Source: a virus. From it: a stretch of 64,000 nucleotides of DNA. Where the stretch lies: positions 1-64,000 of IMG/VR virus record IMGVR_UViG_3300042868_008486. One strand, 5' to 3'. The position numbers were made by a program, and so were the translations under genes. Shown one piece after another: positions 1 to 8,058 of the stretch; the first letter of the stretch is position 1; every line of letters starts with the position of its first letter. Below the pieces are notes generated by a model. The model saw only the letters and a list, made by a program, of their open reading frames with translations, had not been told where the DNA came from and made no database searches.

Positions 1-19
1 CCGTTACACTTGGGGGTCC
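1..19 (-). tRNA. tRNA, 5' end only, cut by the left edge
   Basis: Read on the minus strand, this starts with GGACCCC, a CA linker and AGTGTAACGG, which looks like an acceptor strand running into a tRNA D-arm. It lies downstream of two strong leftward promoters and a boxA-like site, as other tRNA groups here do. Only 19 nt are visible, so the identity cannot be given. Confidence 0.4.
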
Positions 20-134
20 ACTTTATCCTACTTTCGTAGTTTATTTAATGACCATACACGGCCAATATCTTTATCAGTTTGTTACTCAAAATCAACCACA
101 AGGGTCTCATCATCAAACATTCTGAACGGATAAT

Positions 135-149
135 CAAATTTCAAAGAAC
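135..149 (-). promoter_or_regulatory. boxA-like antitermination element
   Basis: The minus strand reads GTTCTTTGAAATTTG, close to the GTTCTTTGACATATTGG pattern I recall from flavobacterial rRNA leaders and to E. coli boxA (TGCTCTTTAACA). It lies about 27 nt downstream of a promoter -7 box and upstream of the edge tRNA. Confidence 0.5.
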
Positions 150-175
150 GTCTCGGACATTTCCGATTTGTTTTG

Positions 176-206
176 TAAAGTTAAGTATTTAATTTTGATT
201 TGTCAA
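176..206 (-). promoter_or_regulatory. leftward promoter TTG-N20-TAACTTTA
   Basis: The -33 TTG is at 204-206 and the -7 box TAACTTTA at 176-183, with exactly 20 nt between. It reads toward the boxA-like element and the edge tRNA. Confidence 0.6.
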
Positions 207-286
207 ACACTTTTTTTAACTTTTTTTTGAGGTTTAGGAAACCACGGTTTTATAACTAATTGTCAACCTTTCCCTCATTTGTTTTA

Positions 287-317
287 CAAAGATACTTAAT
301 GTTTTTTGTTCTGTCAA
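287..317 (-). promoter_or_regulatory. leftward promoter TTG-N20-TATCTTTG
   Basis: TTGACA begins at the -33 position (TTG at 315-317) and the -7 box TATCTTTG is at 287-294 with a 20-nt spacer. This is a perfect match to the Bacteroidota consensus. The interval 1-415 has no credible coding region. No clear terminator is visible between 320 and the end of the 416-1069 gene. Confidence 0.7.
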
Positions 318-415
318 GTACTTTGTAAACTTTATTTTCTGATTTAAATTACTTTGTTTCAGAATTGTTTAACAAATGTATGAAATAAATATCGGTAATC
401 AAGTAAAAAAACAGA

Positions 416-1069
416 TTATTTTAATAAATTTTTAATTCTTGAGATTTCTTCGTTCAAATTATCCTCGGAATCGTTTTTTTTCTGTTTTAGTCTTTCGTCT
501 TTTTCTTTATTATGTAATTGGAACATACCTTTACCAATTTTCTTTAATTCTTTACCGGCAATATCCGCACCTTTTAAAAGTTGGTTTGCCGCAAATTCGA
601 TTGGTAAAGTGACAGGTGATAACGCATTAATTTCATAGTCTTTTGAATCACGATATCTTTTTGTTGGTTTTGTTTCTTTTTTGTCACTTACTTTAGATTT
701 ATCTTTAGATTCCTCATCTTTAAATAATTCACCATTTAAGAACTTCTTAGGATTGAGGTAATCTAAATTAGACGATAATACTGAATAAGTTATTGGTTCT
801 TCAGAAAAAAAACCAATTGTTGACCCACCACGAACATTATCGCTAAGATGAGCAAGAGTGTTATTAACACCACAAAATTGAGAATAGAATTTAGAGCCCC
901 CAATATTATGTTGAATTAATAAATAACCATCAGAACAACTATTATTATTAGTTTTAACCACAACACCATCATAGGGGGACATAACTTTGTCCATCCTATA
1001 TGACTTCAACTCCGCACTTTTAGATTTAAAATCTATATCTCCGTGGGTTATTTTATTTGATTTACTCAT
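416..1069 (-). CDS. degenerate M23-like peptidase domain protein with C-terminal tag
   Basis: 217 aa. Residues about 28-115 follow the M23 (LytM/lysostaphin) pattern: SPYDGVVV, then DGYLLIQHN, then LNPKKFL. The position where active enzymes have HLHFEV reads ITYSVL, so the zinc-binding histidines appear lost and it may be a non-catalytic wall-binding or scaffold domain. A charged linker leads to the C-terminus EEISRIKNLLK, shared in form with the next two genes upstream. It is last in a three-gene operon and its start overlaps the preceding stop (ATGA). The phage wall-remodelling role is inferred. Confidence 0.8.
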   Translation of the reverse strand: MSKSNKITHGDIDFKSKSAELKSYRMDKVMSPYDGVVVKTNNNSCSDGYLLIQHNIGGSKFYSQFCGVNNTLAHLSDNVRGGSTIGFFSEEPITYSVLSSNLDYLNPKKFLNGELFKDEESKDKSKVSDKKETKPTKRYRDSKDYEINALSPVTLPIEFAANQLLKGADIAGKELKKIGKGMFQLHNKEKDERLKQKKNDSEDNLNEEISRIKNLLK

Positions 1070-1752
1070 TTCATTAATTTTTTAATTCTAGTAATTTCTT
1101 CAGTAATTGTTTGAACATTTTCAAGTGACTCATCATTTTCTTTAAACCCTAATAAATTTAACATTGATTTAAATATTGGGTTACCCATTGGCTTAGTATC
1201 ACTAGTTTCATCACCGTTAGTTTCATCCCCTTTAGTTTCGGTGTCAGTTGTGGTTTCTGAATCAGAGTCTGTTTTATCATTTTCAGGTGTCATTGGTTTA
1301 CCTGAACCTAATTTTTTTGCACTTTCAACGTGTTCCCAATGCCAAGGTTCGGTCCTTGGATTACTAAATGGGTTTGAGAAACCAAATTTCGATGCGTTGT
1401 CAGTTAACCATTTATGGGCTTTATCACCATATTTAACGACTAAATCAAGAGCAGCACCCCATCCGTGATTTGAAGTACCAGGATATGCGACAGGTGTTCC
1501 TGCGGTCCCTTTCTTTCTTCTTTTCTTGGTTTTCTTATAATAATCCCAATCAAATATTTTGTCTTGGATTTCAAATGGTCGATATGAATCAGTGATTGAC
1601 CAAGTGACACCATCTTCTTTAGCGGCTTTAACCATTTTATCGTAGGCCGCCGCGGCTTCGGGATTTAATTTATGATTACTATTTGAAGAGAGAGGTGTCA
1701 GATTGGTTAACTTACCATTAGTTTCTTCAAAAATCAATTTTTGATTTTTCAT
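1066..1752 (-). CDS. VanY-type D-Ala-D-Ala carboxypeptidase (peptidase M15)
   Basis: 228 aa. The M15B zinc site is complete: SYRPFEIQ near residue 56, SNHGWGAALDL near 95-105 (zinc His and Asp) and EPWHWEH near 136-142 (catalytic Glu, zinc His). The family cleaves peptidoglycan peptide stems. An acidic Ser/Thr/Asp linker follows, then GNPIFKSMLNLLGF and EEITRIKKLMK, almost identical to the C-terminus of the neighbour at 1749-2441. No signal peptide is seen, so it probably acts from the virion or after lysis. It overlaps both neighbours by 4 nt. Confidence 0.9.
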   Translation of the reverse strand: MKNQKLIFEETNGKLTNLTPLSSNSNHKLNPEAAAAYDKMVKAAKEDGVTWSITDSYRPFEIQDKIFDWDYYKKTKKRRKKGTAGTPVAYPGTSNHGWGAALDLVVKYGDKAHKWLTDNASKFGFSNPFSNPRTEPWHWEHVESAKKLGSGKPMTPENDKTDSDSETTTDTETKGDETNGDETSDTKPMGNPIFKSMLNLLGFKENDESLENVQTITEEITRIKKLMK

Positions 1753-2441
1753 TTCATTAATTGTTTAATTCTAATTATTTCCTCGGTTATCGGTTTAACA
1801 CTTTCAAGGGACTCGTCATTTTCTTTAAACCCCAATAGATTTAACATTGATTTAAATATTGGATTACCCATTGACTTTTCACCTTCAGGTTCATCAGTTT
1901 TTGATTCGTCATCTTTAGTTTCACTATCTTTACTCACATCCCCTTTAGTTTCATCATCGGGAGTATCACTCGAACCTAATGACGGGTTTGAGGATGATGT
2001 TCCACTATCGGAATTTCGTGAAACGTGAACGTGGTTATCGTGATTGGGGAACCCAAATGTTAATACCGCTTTATCATTTCCACTTTCACTATTTTTAACG
2101 TAACCCATTTTAACTAGTTCATTAACGAACTTATTAATGGCATCATAAATACCATTACTTTTGGCTGCGGATAATGATGAAAATCCTTTACCATTAACCA
2201 TAGCAATATCTACGGCATTCCCTTTAGGGTGTCTACCACTATTTCTATGTCCTGTCACCGCAGTTGTTACGGAAACTTTAACACCGGCAGCTTTGGCAGC
2301 TTTATCAACATCGGCTAATAACGATGGGTTAATCTTATCTTTTGAAGGTGTACTTGAACCAACAACCCTATCTTTAAAATCGGTATTTTGATATAACGAT
2401 GAATTAACGCTAGATGGTGCTTCATATATATTCTTATCCAT
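1749..2441 (-). CDS. M15-like murein peptidase with C-terminal tag
   Basis: 230 aa. TGHRNSGRHPKGNAVDI near residues 63-79 supplies the His and Asp ligands of an M15 or hedgehog/DD-peptidase fold, and FPNHDNHVHVSRN near 149-161 supplies the second His motif. The C-terminal 40 residues (GNPIFKSMLNLLGF and EEIIRIKQLMK) duplicate those of the next gene. It is first in the operon, with a TATTTAT box 4 nt before the ATG. Peptide-stem cleavage is likely but the exact bond is unknown. Confidence 0.85.
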   Translation of the reverse strand: MDKNIYEAPSSVNSSLYQNTDFKDRVVGSSTPSKDKINPSLLADVDKAAKAAGVKVSVTTAVTGHRNSGRHPKGNAVDIAMVNGKGFSSLSAAKSNGIYDAINKFVNELVKMGYVKNSESGNDKAVLTFGFPNHDNHVHVSRNSDSGTSSSNPSLGSSDTPDDETKGDVSKDSETKDDESKTDEPEGEKSMGNPIFKSMLNLLGFKENDESLESVKPITEEIIRIKQLMK

Positions 2442-2445
2442 ACCA

Positions 2446-2452
2446 ATAAATA
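2446..2452 (-). promoter_or_regulatory. TATTTAT late-type promoter box
   Basis: The coding strand reads TATTTAT-TGGT-ATG in front of the M15-like peptidase. The spacer is 4 nt and there is no TTG at the -33 distance. Confidence 0.6.
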
Positions 2453-2466
2453 GTTGGGATATAAAA

Positions 2467-2488
2467 AAAAGTGGGTTTCCCCACTTTT
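2467..2488 (-). terminator. terminator of the 8285-2487 operon
   Basis: An AAAAGTGGG/CCCCACTTTT hairpin is followed on the minus strand by an eight-T run. It overlaps the RNA ligase stop codon. Confidence 0.75.
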
Positions 2489-3542
2489 ATAACTTTTTGA
2501 ACTCAGGTCTTATTAGTCTCCATATAGTTTCGTCGTAATCTTTTTTATCCCACATTTGAAACATCACACCTCTAAGTCCTTCTTTTATGTTTTTCATAAC
2601 AAACTCTGCGTATTCTTTCTTAGTTGGTTCAGGGTCAACATCACCATATTTCCCGTATCTAAACCCATCGTGCATTTTACCACAATATTCAGATATTGAA
2701 TAGTGAGCGTATCTCAAATCTTTAACGTAAGATTTTATTTTAGAATAGAATTCATCAGGAACTTCTTTCATCATTTCTAAAACATCATCACCATTTCTCA
2801 AACATTCCCATATACCGGTAGTAGATACGTTAGTCATTATTTTATGTAGACGTAAGTATTCCACACCTTTAACTTTCATTCTATCACCATTTGAGAATAA
2901 CACTATAAACCCTTCAGCGTCGTCTCTAACCATTTGTTTTAACACAGAATAGTCAGATATACCATCGTAACGTTTAACAACTTTTAAACCGATATTTCGT
3001 ATAAGATTTTGTATTCTCATATCTAAATCCCCGTGTAAGTTTACTTCATATCCGTGTTTAGTGTTTGTCGAGCCAAGTAAAACAACATCTTCAAAATCAT
3101 ATGAACAAACTATTCTGTTTTCAGCATATATTATTTCAAATAAGTAAGTGAAGTCTTTATGTAATTTGTTGTAATCATAATTAGATAACATTTCCATACC
3201 TTTCACCGCTTGGTCGGAAGTAAATGAACCACGAGTTGCCATAACCCATTCCCCTTCGTAGTGGAATAATATCCCCAATGAACCATCCATTTTCTCATAG
3301 ACTTTGAAATCATCAGTTGGGGTGTGTTTACCTTCCTCCATATTGAAGAATTTTCTAAATGGTCTTGCAACTATATTACCGTTGTCGTCAGTTACTAAAC
3401 CACGACACATCAAAGTCACCTCATCCCATAAGTTCTCAAACTGAACTTTCTCAGTGTAATTCCATATGGTTAATGGTAAAGTTGGATGTACTTGTTTGTA
3501 CAATAACCCATCATTGTAATATTTTTCTAAAGTTGCTTTCAT
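2487..3542 (-). CDS. T4 Rnl1-like RNA ligase
   Basis: 351 aa, close to T4 RnlA (374 aa). Motif I is EKMDGSLGILF near residue 84, with the lysine as AMP acceptor. ARPFRKFFNMEE lies upstream and a GFIVLF element downstream, as in the RnlA family, and MKVKGVEYLRLH matches the distal lysine motif. The family joins 5'-phosphate and 3'-OH RNA ends, classically repairing cleaved tRNA anticodon loops. It is the last gene of a leftward operon that also has a second RNA ligase and a cyclic-phosphate receiver domain. A TATATTTG box sits 4 nt before the ATG. Confidence 0.9.
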   Translation of the reverse strand: MKATLEKYYNDGLLYKQVHPTLPLTIWNYTEKVQFENLWDEVTLMCRGLVTDDNGNIVARPFRKFFNMEEGKHTPTDDFKVYEKMDGSLGILFHYEGEWVMATRGSFTSDQAVKGMEMLSNYDYNKLHKDFTYLFEIIYAENRIVCSYDFEDVVLLGSTNTKHGYEVNLHGDLDMRIQNLIRNIGLKVVKRYDGISDYSVLKQMVRDDAEGFIVLFSNGDRMKVKGVEYLRLHKIMTNVSTTGIWECLRNGDDVLEMMKEVPDEFYSKIKSYVKDLRYAHYSISEYCGKMHDGFRYGKYGDVDPEPTKKEYAEFVMKNIKEGLRGVMFQMWDKKDYDETIWRLIRPEFKKL

Positions 3543-3546
3543 ACAA

Positions 3547-3554
3547 CAAATATA
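3547..3554 (-). promoter_or_regulatory. TATATTTG box before the RNA ligase
   Basis: The coding strand reads TATATTTG-TTGT-ATG. The box lies just before the end of the upstream secreted-protein gene, giving the ligase its own possible promoter. Confidence 0.5.
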
Positions 3555-4496
3555 CTAAATTCTTTTAATAATCGTACCGTCTGAATAGTGAAAAAATTTC
3601 ATTCCAGGTGAATCTACCGTAACGTCTTGACCTAATGTGTTTGTTATCTTAATTAATTCGGGGGTGAATTTACGATTATCAATTGATATGATATTAAAAT
3701 CTTTTGATTTACCATCATAATCGGTTTGCGTTAAATAATAATATGAAATATCATTAAAATAACCCCTCTCTAAGTATTGGTAAAAATGCGTAAATGATGA
3801 GGTTCCGACACCATCAACTTTTGCGACTTCCACCCAATTAATTGGGTAATATGTTTTAAAAATTGTGAAGAATTGATTATTAGTTTCTGTGGCAGTCGCC
3901 CATTCAAGTAAATTACCATCCTCAGTTTGTTTACCCTTGAAGTATAATAATTCAATAGGTAAACCTACAGGTTCAGATTCAAAGATTGATAAGTCATCTA
4001 AATATGCTGATGTTGGACCACCATAGATTGTGTTAGTCCATATTTGAAAATAACCCGACCCTGCGTATGTGGATAATATAGTAAACGACCATTGATACCA
4101 AGTATTCCAATTTGAATTACAACTTGAGTTAGTTTGATTATCAGTTGTTAATAATGTTGTTTGATTTGGTAACTCATTAGTGTTTACAACTACCGAACAA
4201 ACACGTTTTGTGTAAAAGGTTATTGTGTAATTATAATTCGCTTTAAAAGTAATAGGAATATAAATATAAATTGAATTACCATTTGCCGCGGATGAAAATC
4301 TTGAGGAATACTTCGTCGCGTCAAAAACATTACGATAATTTCCTGTGGCACTTTCATTCCTGTTAAAGACCCAAACATTTGAAGTTGATGACCATCCTGA
4401 TGGTGATACACTTGAGAAGTGTTGGTCAACAAGATAAGTCTGTCCATAAGTGAATATAGACAGACTTAACATTAAGATATTAATTAAAGTTTTCAT
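3555..4496 (-). CDS. secreted adhesin-like protein of Bacteroidota type (T9SS-cargo-like)
   Basis: 313 aa. Residues 1-19 form a signal peptide ending TYGQ, the usual Bacteroidota signal-peptidase context. Residues about 20-175 are a beta-rich, aromatic carbohydrate-binding-like domain. From about 180 the text LPIELLYFKG and TATETNNQFFTIF, with the later NTLGQDV, is the module found just before or within type IX secretion C-terminal domains of flavobacterial proteins. In a phage operon of RNA-repair genes it is out of place and was probably taken from a host. It may modify the infected cell surface. Confidence 0.85.
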   Translation of the reverse strand: MKTLINILMLSLSIFTYGQTYLVDQHFSSVSPSGWSSTSNVWVFNRNESATGNYRNVFDATKYSSRFSSAANGNSIYIYIPITFKANYNYTITFYTKRVCSVVVNTNELPNQTTLLTTDNQTNSSCNSNWNTWYQWSFTILSTYAGSGYFQIWTNTIYGGPTSAYLDDLSIFESEPVGLPIELLYFKGKQTEDGNLLEWATATETNNQFFTIFKTYYPINWVEVAKVDGVGTSSFTHFYQYLERGYFNDISYYYLTQTDYDGKSKDFNIISIDNRKFTPELIKITNTLGQDVTVDSPGMKFFHYSDGTIIKRI

Positions 4497-5527
4497 TTCT
4501 CATTTAATAAGAATTTATTAGAGATTGCTTTGAAACTGATTTTTCTGTCGTGTGAACGAATAACTAGCCCCTCTCTTTCGGTTTTAATATTTAAAACAGA
4601 CTTACCTTCAGCCATTAACAATAATTCATCAATTGTTTCAGGTAATGTAAAATCTAAGTCGAGAATTGGAACCGTTTTCACTTCCAAAATTTTAGTCAAT
4701 TCAAGCAAATCATCTAACGATAAATAGTCGTACTTGTCAATATCAAATCCGTTGAATATTCTAACTGTTTGACCAATACGTTGGTAAGGATTTCCTTGAA
4801 TTCCTTCACCGATGATTTCACCTTGTACCGCAAGGTTTTTCTCCAATCCAACCAACTTATCACGTAATCCTGATTCGATTGCGAATTTCCACATAGAATT
4901 GTTCACATCCTCCAATAAATCCAAGTTTCTTGAACACACTCCAAATACCCCGTCTTTAACGTAGTAAGTTACACTAGAACCATCTAATTTCTCAGTTACG
5001 TAGAATTTCGCCAATTTGTAGATAGGGTATTCTTTTGTCAAGTTTTGAACTCTTTCTTCATCAGTTTTCTTTAAAAATGAAGGAAAATTACCTTTAACTT
5101 GTCCTGCCAATTGTGCGGGAATTGGTGGTTCGTATTTCACAATGTTTAACATTTCTGTTACGTCAAGACCTTCAAACCAACCCATATCCATATTCGGTGT
5201 GTTTCTTTTGAAAACATCGTAAGCCTCTTTAAGGGGTAAGATTAACCCTTGAGAGATTTGACCTCGTAATCTGATTGTTTTCAAACGGAAACCTTCATTA
5301 CCGTCCGCCATTTTTTTGTATGAACTCTTACGTAAAAATTCAAACTCAGGTTCAATAGGTAAAAATGAGTCAACCTCACAGTAAACAATTAAGTCACCTA
5401 CTTTATGATTTACATCTTTAGCAACAACAACTTTCCATCCGTCAATTGTTGCCAATTCAATTTTGTCAGCCCCTTCGATTGGACTTAAATCAGAAATTTG
5501 TCTAATACTCGCTAATTTTCTTTCCAT
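4493..5527 (-). CDS. RNA ligase, DRB0094 (Rnl5) family
   Basis: 344 aa. The N-terminus (about 1-110) is the OB-fold-like module beginning MERKLASIRQISDLSPIEG, with GDLIVYCEVDSFLP. The ligase core follows, with motif I TEKLDGSSVTYY near residue 180 and EIIGEGIQGNPY downstream, and EGLVIRS plus KAISNKFLL near the end. This arrangement is typical of Deinococcus-type RNA ligases that seal nicked RNA. It overlaps genes on both sides, so it is translationally coupled. The second ligase of a different family nearby suggests different substrates. Confidence 0.9.
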   Translation of the reverse strand: MERKLASIRQISDLSPIEGADKIELATIDGWKVVVAKDVNHKVGDLIVYCEVDSFLPIEPEFEFLRKSSYKKMADGNEGFRLKTIRLRGQISQGLILPLKEAYDVFKRNTPNMDMGWFEGLDVTEMLNIVKYEPPIPAQLAGQVKGNFPSFLKKTDEERVQNLTKEYPIYKLAKFYVTEKLDGSSVTYYVKDGVFGVCSRNLDLLEDVNNSMWKFAIESGLRDKLVGLEKNLAVQGEIIGEGIQGNPYQRIGQTVRIFNGFDIDKYDYLSLDDLLELTKILEVKTVPILDLDFTLPETIDELLLMAEGKSVLNIKTEREGLVIRSHDRKISFKAISNKFLLNEK

Positions 5528-5687
5528 TTGTTCTTGTGTTAAATAATTTTATATATTTTATTCTCAATGTTTTGTATTGTCTTATCATAAACTGACTTAT
5601 ATTGTCAGGGTTTGATGAATGTAATTCAATCATATAATTGGTTGACCTTACCTCATCCAATAAATCGAGTAATTCATATTTTTCCAT
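5502..5687 (-). CDS. small hypothetical protein
   Basis: 61 aa from the ATG at 5687 (MEKYELLDLL). A longer in-frame reading to 5741 exists, but the ATG at 5687 overlaps the upstream stop region in the style of this operon. It is helical and charged with no recognised motif. It overlaps the start of the RNA ligase gene at 5527. Confidence 0.6.
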   Translation of the reverse strand: MEKYELLDLLDEVRSTNYMIELHSSNPDNISQFMIRQYKTLRIKYIKLFNTRTNGKKISEY

Positions 5688-6036
5688 CGTCAATTCTTTT
5701 AACCATTTCCGATTGTGTGTATACTTCCTCACCCGATTCAAATTTAATCAATAAATCTAAATTCACAACTTTATTATCCATATATTTTTCAGTGTAAGTG
5801 TAATTACAATTTGTTTGAATAACAATACCGTGGTTTTGAAATAATTTATCAATCCCTGACCGGTGTTTTAACGTGTCTTTATCAATGTTATAACTACCAT
5901 CCCAAATCAAGACTCTATCACCTACATCTTTAATTCTATCGTCTTTATGTTGTTTGATATACTCTTGTATTTCTTTTAACATATTAACCGATTCTAAGAA
6001 TAAATCATCTTGATTATTTTCGTCGTAAGTTTCCAT
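5674..6036 (-). CDS. hypothetical protein
   Basis: 120 aa, acidic N-terminus, then a short beta-rich part (GDRVLIWDGSYNIDKDTL) resembling phage proteins that check or display a value, but no family is recognised. It lies between the phosphoesterase and the small gene at 5502, overlapping the latter. Confidence 0.7.
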   Translation of the reverse strand: METYDENNQDDLFLESVNMLKEIQEYIKQHKDDRIKDVGDRVLIWDGSYNIDKDTLKHRSGIDKLFQNHGIVIQTNCNYTYTEKYMDNKVVNLDLLIKFESGEEVYTQSEMVKRIDDGKI

Positions 6037-6041
6037 AATAA

Positions 6042-6710
6042 TTAACCAATAACATTTAACATTTCATCAGTGTGGTGGTCCTTTTCAATCTCAGAATGAA
6101 TTGGTTGTCTATCTAACAATGGAACCAACTCTCCCATAAGATTGTATGGTCTAAACTCTAAATGACCATCAATACCAGCATCAATTCTTCTCCCTTTTCC
6201 TAATCTTCTATTGTTAGGTAAGTGACAGTGACCGTGTATGTGCATCGCACCTTTACGTAAGTTATTCCACGAGTCAATTGGGTAGTGCATCAATTGAATT
6301 TCTCTTTTCCCAATCTTCAATGTGTTGTAGTGAGAAACACTCAAAAACAATTCTTGAACGTTGTCTTTATTATTCTCAATGTGGTGGTCGTGATTCCCCA
6401 AGATTAAGTGTATGTTTTTACATACAACTCTATCTCTGAATTTTCGGATTGACTCGAACCCACCAAAAGACCAATCACCCAAGTGAATTAAGATATCGTC
6501 TTCTTTAACGTATTGGTTAATGTTATTAACTATTGTGTCATTCATTAAATCAAGATTACTGAAGTCACGAGTTTCTTTAATTGGAATTGAACCGTCAGGT
6601 TTTCTCCAACTTGTTGTACCACGACAAATGTTTGTGTGATTGTAGTGAGTATCTGATGTTACCCAAACATTTGGGTATTTTCCTTGTTTATTTGCGTTAA
6701 TTTTAATCAT
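6042..6710 (-). CDS. calcineurin-like metallophosphoesterase
   Basis: 222 aa. All metal-site blocks are present: SDTHYNHTNI near residue 19, HLGDWSFGG near 76, GNHDHH near 104, MHYPIDSW near 140 and HIHGHCHLP near 157. The family hydrolyses phosphomono- or diesters. Here it sits in an operon with RNA ligases and a cyclic-phosphate receiver, so RNA-end or 2',3'-cyclic phosphate processing is a reasonable guess. A second, different phosphoesterase is at 39758. Confidence 0.9.
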   Translation of the reverse strand: MIKINANKQGKYPNVWVTSDTHYNHTNICRGTTSWRKPDGSIPIKETRDFSNLDLMNDTIVNNINQYVKEDDILIHLGDWSFGGFESIRKFRDRVVCKNIHLILGNHDHHIENNKDNVQELFLSVSHYNTLKIGKREIQLMHYPIDSWNNLRKGAMHIHGHCHLPNNRRLGKGRRIDAGIDGHLEFRPYNLMGELVPLLDRQPIHSEIEKDHHTDEMLNVIG

Positions 6711-7227
6711 ATTGTAAATCTAGTAATTTTTCACCACTAAACCAAGATGGAACGTCTCTTTTTTTCCACGCCGCCAAATCTGATTTAGCTCCTTTATAAT
6801 ATTTTCGGTAAGATAATACTGCCGAGGTGATAGGATGACAATAACTTACCGTTTTAAACTCGTCTGGCATCGCCAATGGGGGACAAGTGAATTCTGTGTC
6901 AGGAATGTTTGGTCTGTTGAATAGACACCATTTAATGACCTCAACCGATTTATGAGTTTTACCATATCTAAATGTATATTCTTCACCCAACGCTAAACCT
7001 AATTCACACAAGTACAAATAGTTTGGTAATGTCTCACGAGCCCAAATCGCACAAGGGTGGTTCTTATGTGTCATCTTGTATGGGATTAGTTCTTTATCCA
7101 CATTACCAGTTAAATGTTGAACTGAACACAATAGTTGTGCAGTTTCCAATATCATTTTAACAACGTGTTTGTCTACGTGATATTGTGCATTTTTCTTAAC
7201 GTCGGTATCTAAAAAGAATATGTTCAT
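6703..7227 (-). CDS. conserved phage protein of unknown function
   Basis: 174 aa from the ATG at 7227 (MNIFFLDTDV). Conserved-looking blocks are YHVDKHVVKMILETAQLL, THKNHPCAIWARE, RYGKTHKS and SYRKYYKGAKSDLAAWKKR. I recognise this pattern from many tailed phages but not a proven activity. The His/Asp/Lys-rich N-terminus suggests an enzyme. It overlaps the phosphoesterase gene by 8 nt and lies in the RNA-processing operon. Confidence 0.8.
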   Translation of the reverse strand: MNIFFLDTDVKKNAQYHVDKHVVKMILETAQLLCSVQHLTGNVDKELIPYKMTHKNHPCAIWARETLPNYLYLCELGLALGEEYTFRYGKTHKSVEVIKWCLFNRPNIPDTEFTCPPLAMPDEFKTVSYCHPITSAVLSYRKYYKGAKSDLAAWKKRDVPSWFSGEKLLDLQYD

Positions 7228-7228
7228 A

Positions 7229-7687
7229 TTATACAGTATGTTCAATTTGTACTCTAACACAAGTTTGTGATTGTCCTTCATTCATCAAGAAGTTGTTACA
7301 ATACCCCATTATATTAGCGGACCCAATTGGGTTTGCTGAATGTACAACAATTTCAGGGAACTTAATAGGTTTTTGTTTTTTATCAAATCTTGACATATTG
7401 ATTCTATTCTCATTTAATCCGTAGAATTCTGATACCAACCATTTAATTGCGTCGTAACCTGTTTTTTCTTCGATGTTATCGTAATCTAATTTATAATTTT
7501 TAGATACGTTATTGAAGTATTCTTGCATCGCACTATCACCTAAGTCGTGGTCCAATGAAATTAATTTGATATTAGTTAAACCAACTTTGTTTACCAAATT
7601 AACAAACTCATAGAAGTTTCTTACTACTAACCAATCTTTATCGACAGGTGTTCTTACATCATCTAAATATATTTTTACTTTTTCCAT
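7229..7687 (-). CDS. cyclic-phosphate processing receiver (cREC) domain protein
   Basis: 152 aa from the ATG at 7687 (MEKVKIYLDDVRTP). The family marks are LDDVRTP near residue 7, ISLDHDLG near 41, TGYDAIKWLV near 77 and VVHSANPIGSANI near 117. cREC domains are receiver-fold proteins proposed to process cyclic phosphates on RNA ends, often beside RNA ligases, as here. A TATATTTG box precedes the gene with a 14-nt leader. Its C-terminus ends 2 nt before the next start. Confidence 0.85.
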   Translation of the reverse strand: MEKVKIYLDDVRTPVDKDWLVVRNFYEFVNLVNKVGLTNIKLISLDHDLGDSAMQEYFNNVSKNYKLDYDNIEEKTGYDAIKWLVSEFYGLNENRINMSRFDKKQKPIKFPEIVVHSANPIGSANIMGYCNNFLMNEGQSQTCVRVQIEHTV

Positions 7688-7710
7688 AATCTTTCTTTTA
7701 ACAAATATAA

Positions 7711-8058
7711 TCAATATCTATGAACGTACACTATCAATCCAAGTTTTTTTGATGTGTCTATCATATTTTTAGTCCCTTTACTCTCACCGTCCCAAAACGC
7801 AATTAACATATCACCATATTCGGCCATTTGTCTATTACGGATGTGACCGGCACCTTTACCGTGTTTATTCCAATCGGCAGGAAATACCTTTAAATCAAAA
7901 CCCTTTTCTTTGGAATATTGTTCACCCAATTTATCGGTTCCTCTAGCACCACCACTAACAATTTCAGGTGTGGTAAGTGTTGGTATAACACCGTCACATA
8001 TCTCACGTAGTAATTCATAATCGTTGAATTCTCTACCACCAGCAATAATGACTTTCAT
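7711..8058 (-). CDS. SLOG-family (YspA/DprA-like) nucleotide-binding protein
   Basis: 115 aa. IIAGGREFNDY at residues 4-14, IVSGGARGTDKLGEQY near 33-48 and HIRNRQMAEYGDMLIAFWDG near 72-91 are the nucleotide-binding loops of the SLOG (DUF2493/YspA) group. Relatives bind or sense nucleotide-derived ligands and are widespread in phages. The gene abuts its upstream neighbour by 1 nt. Confidence 0.85.
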   Translation of the reverse strand: MKVIIAGGREFNDYELLREICDGVIPTLTTPEIVSGGARGTDKLGEQYSKEKGFDLKVFPADWNKHGKGAGHIRNRQMAEYGDMLIAFWDGESKGTKNMIDTSKKLGLIVYVHRY

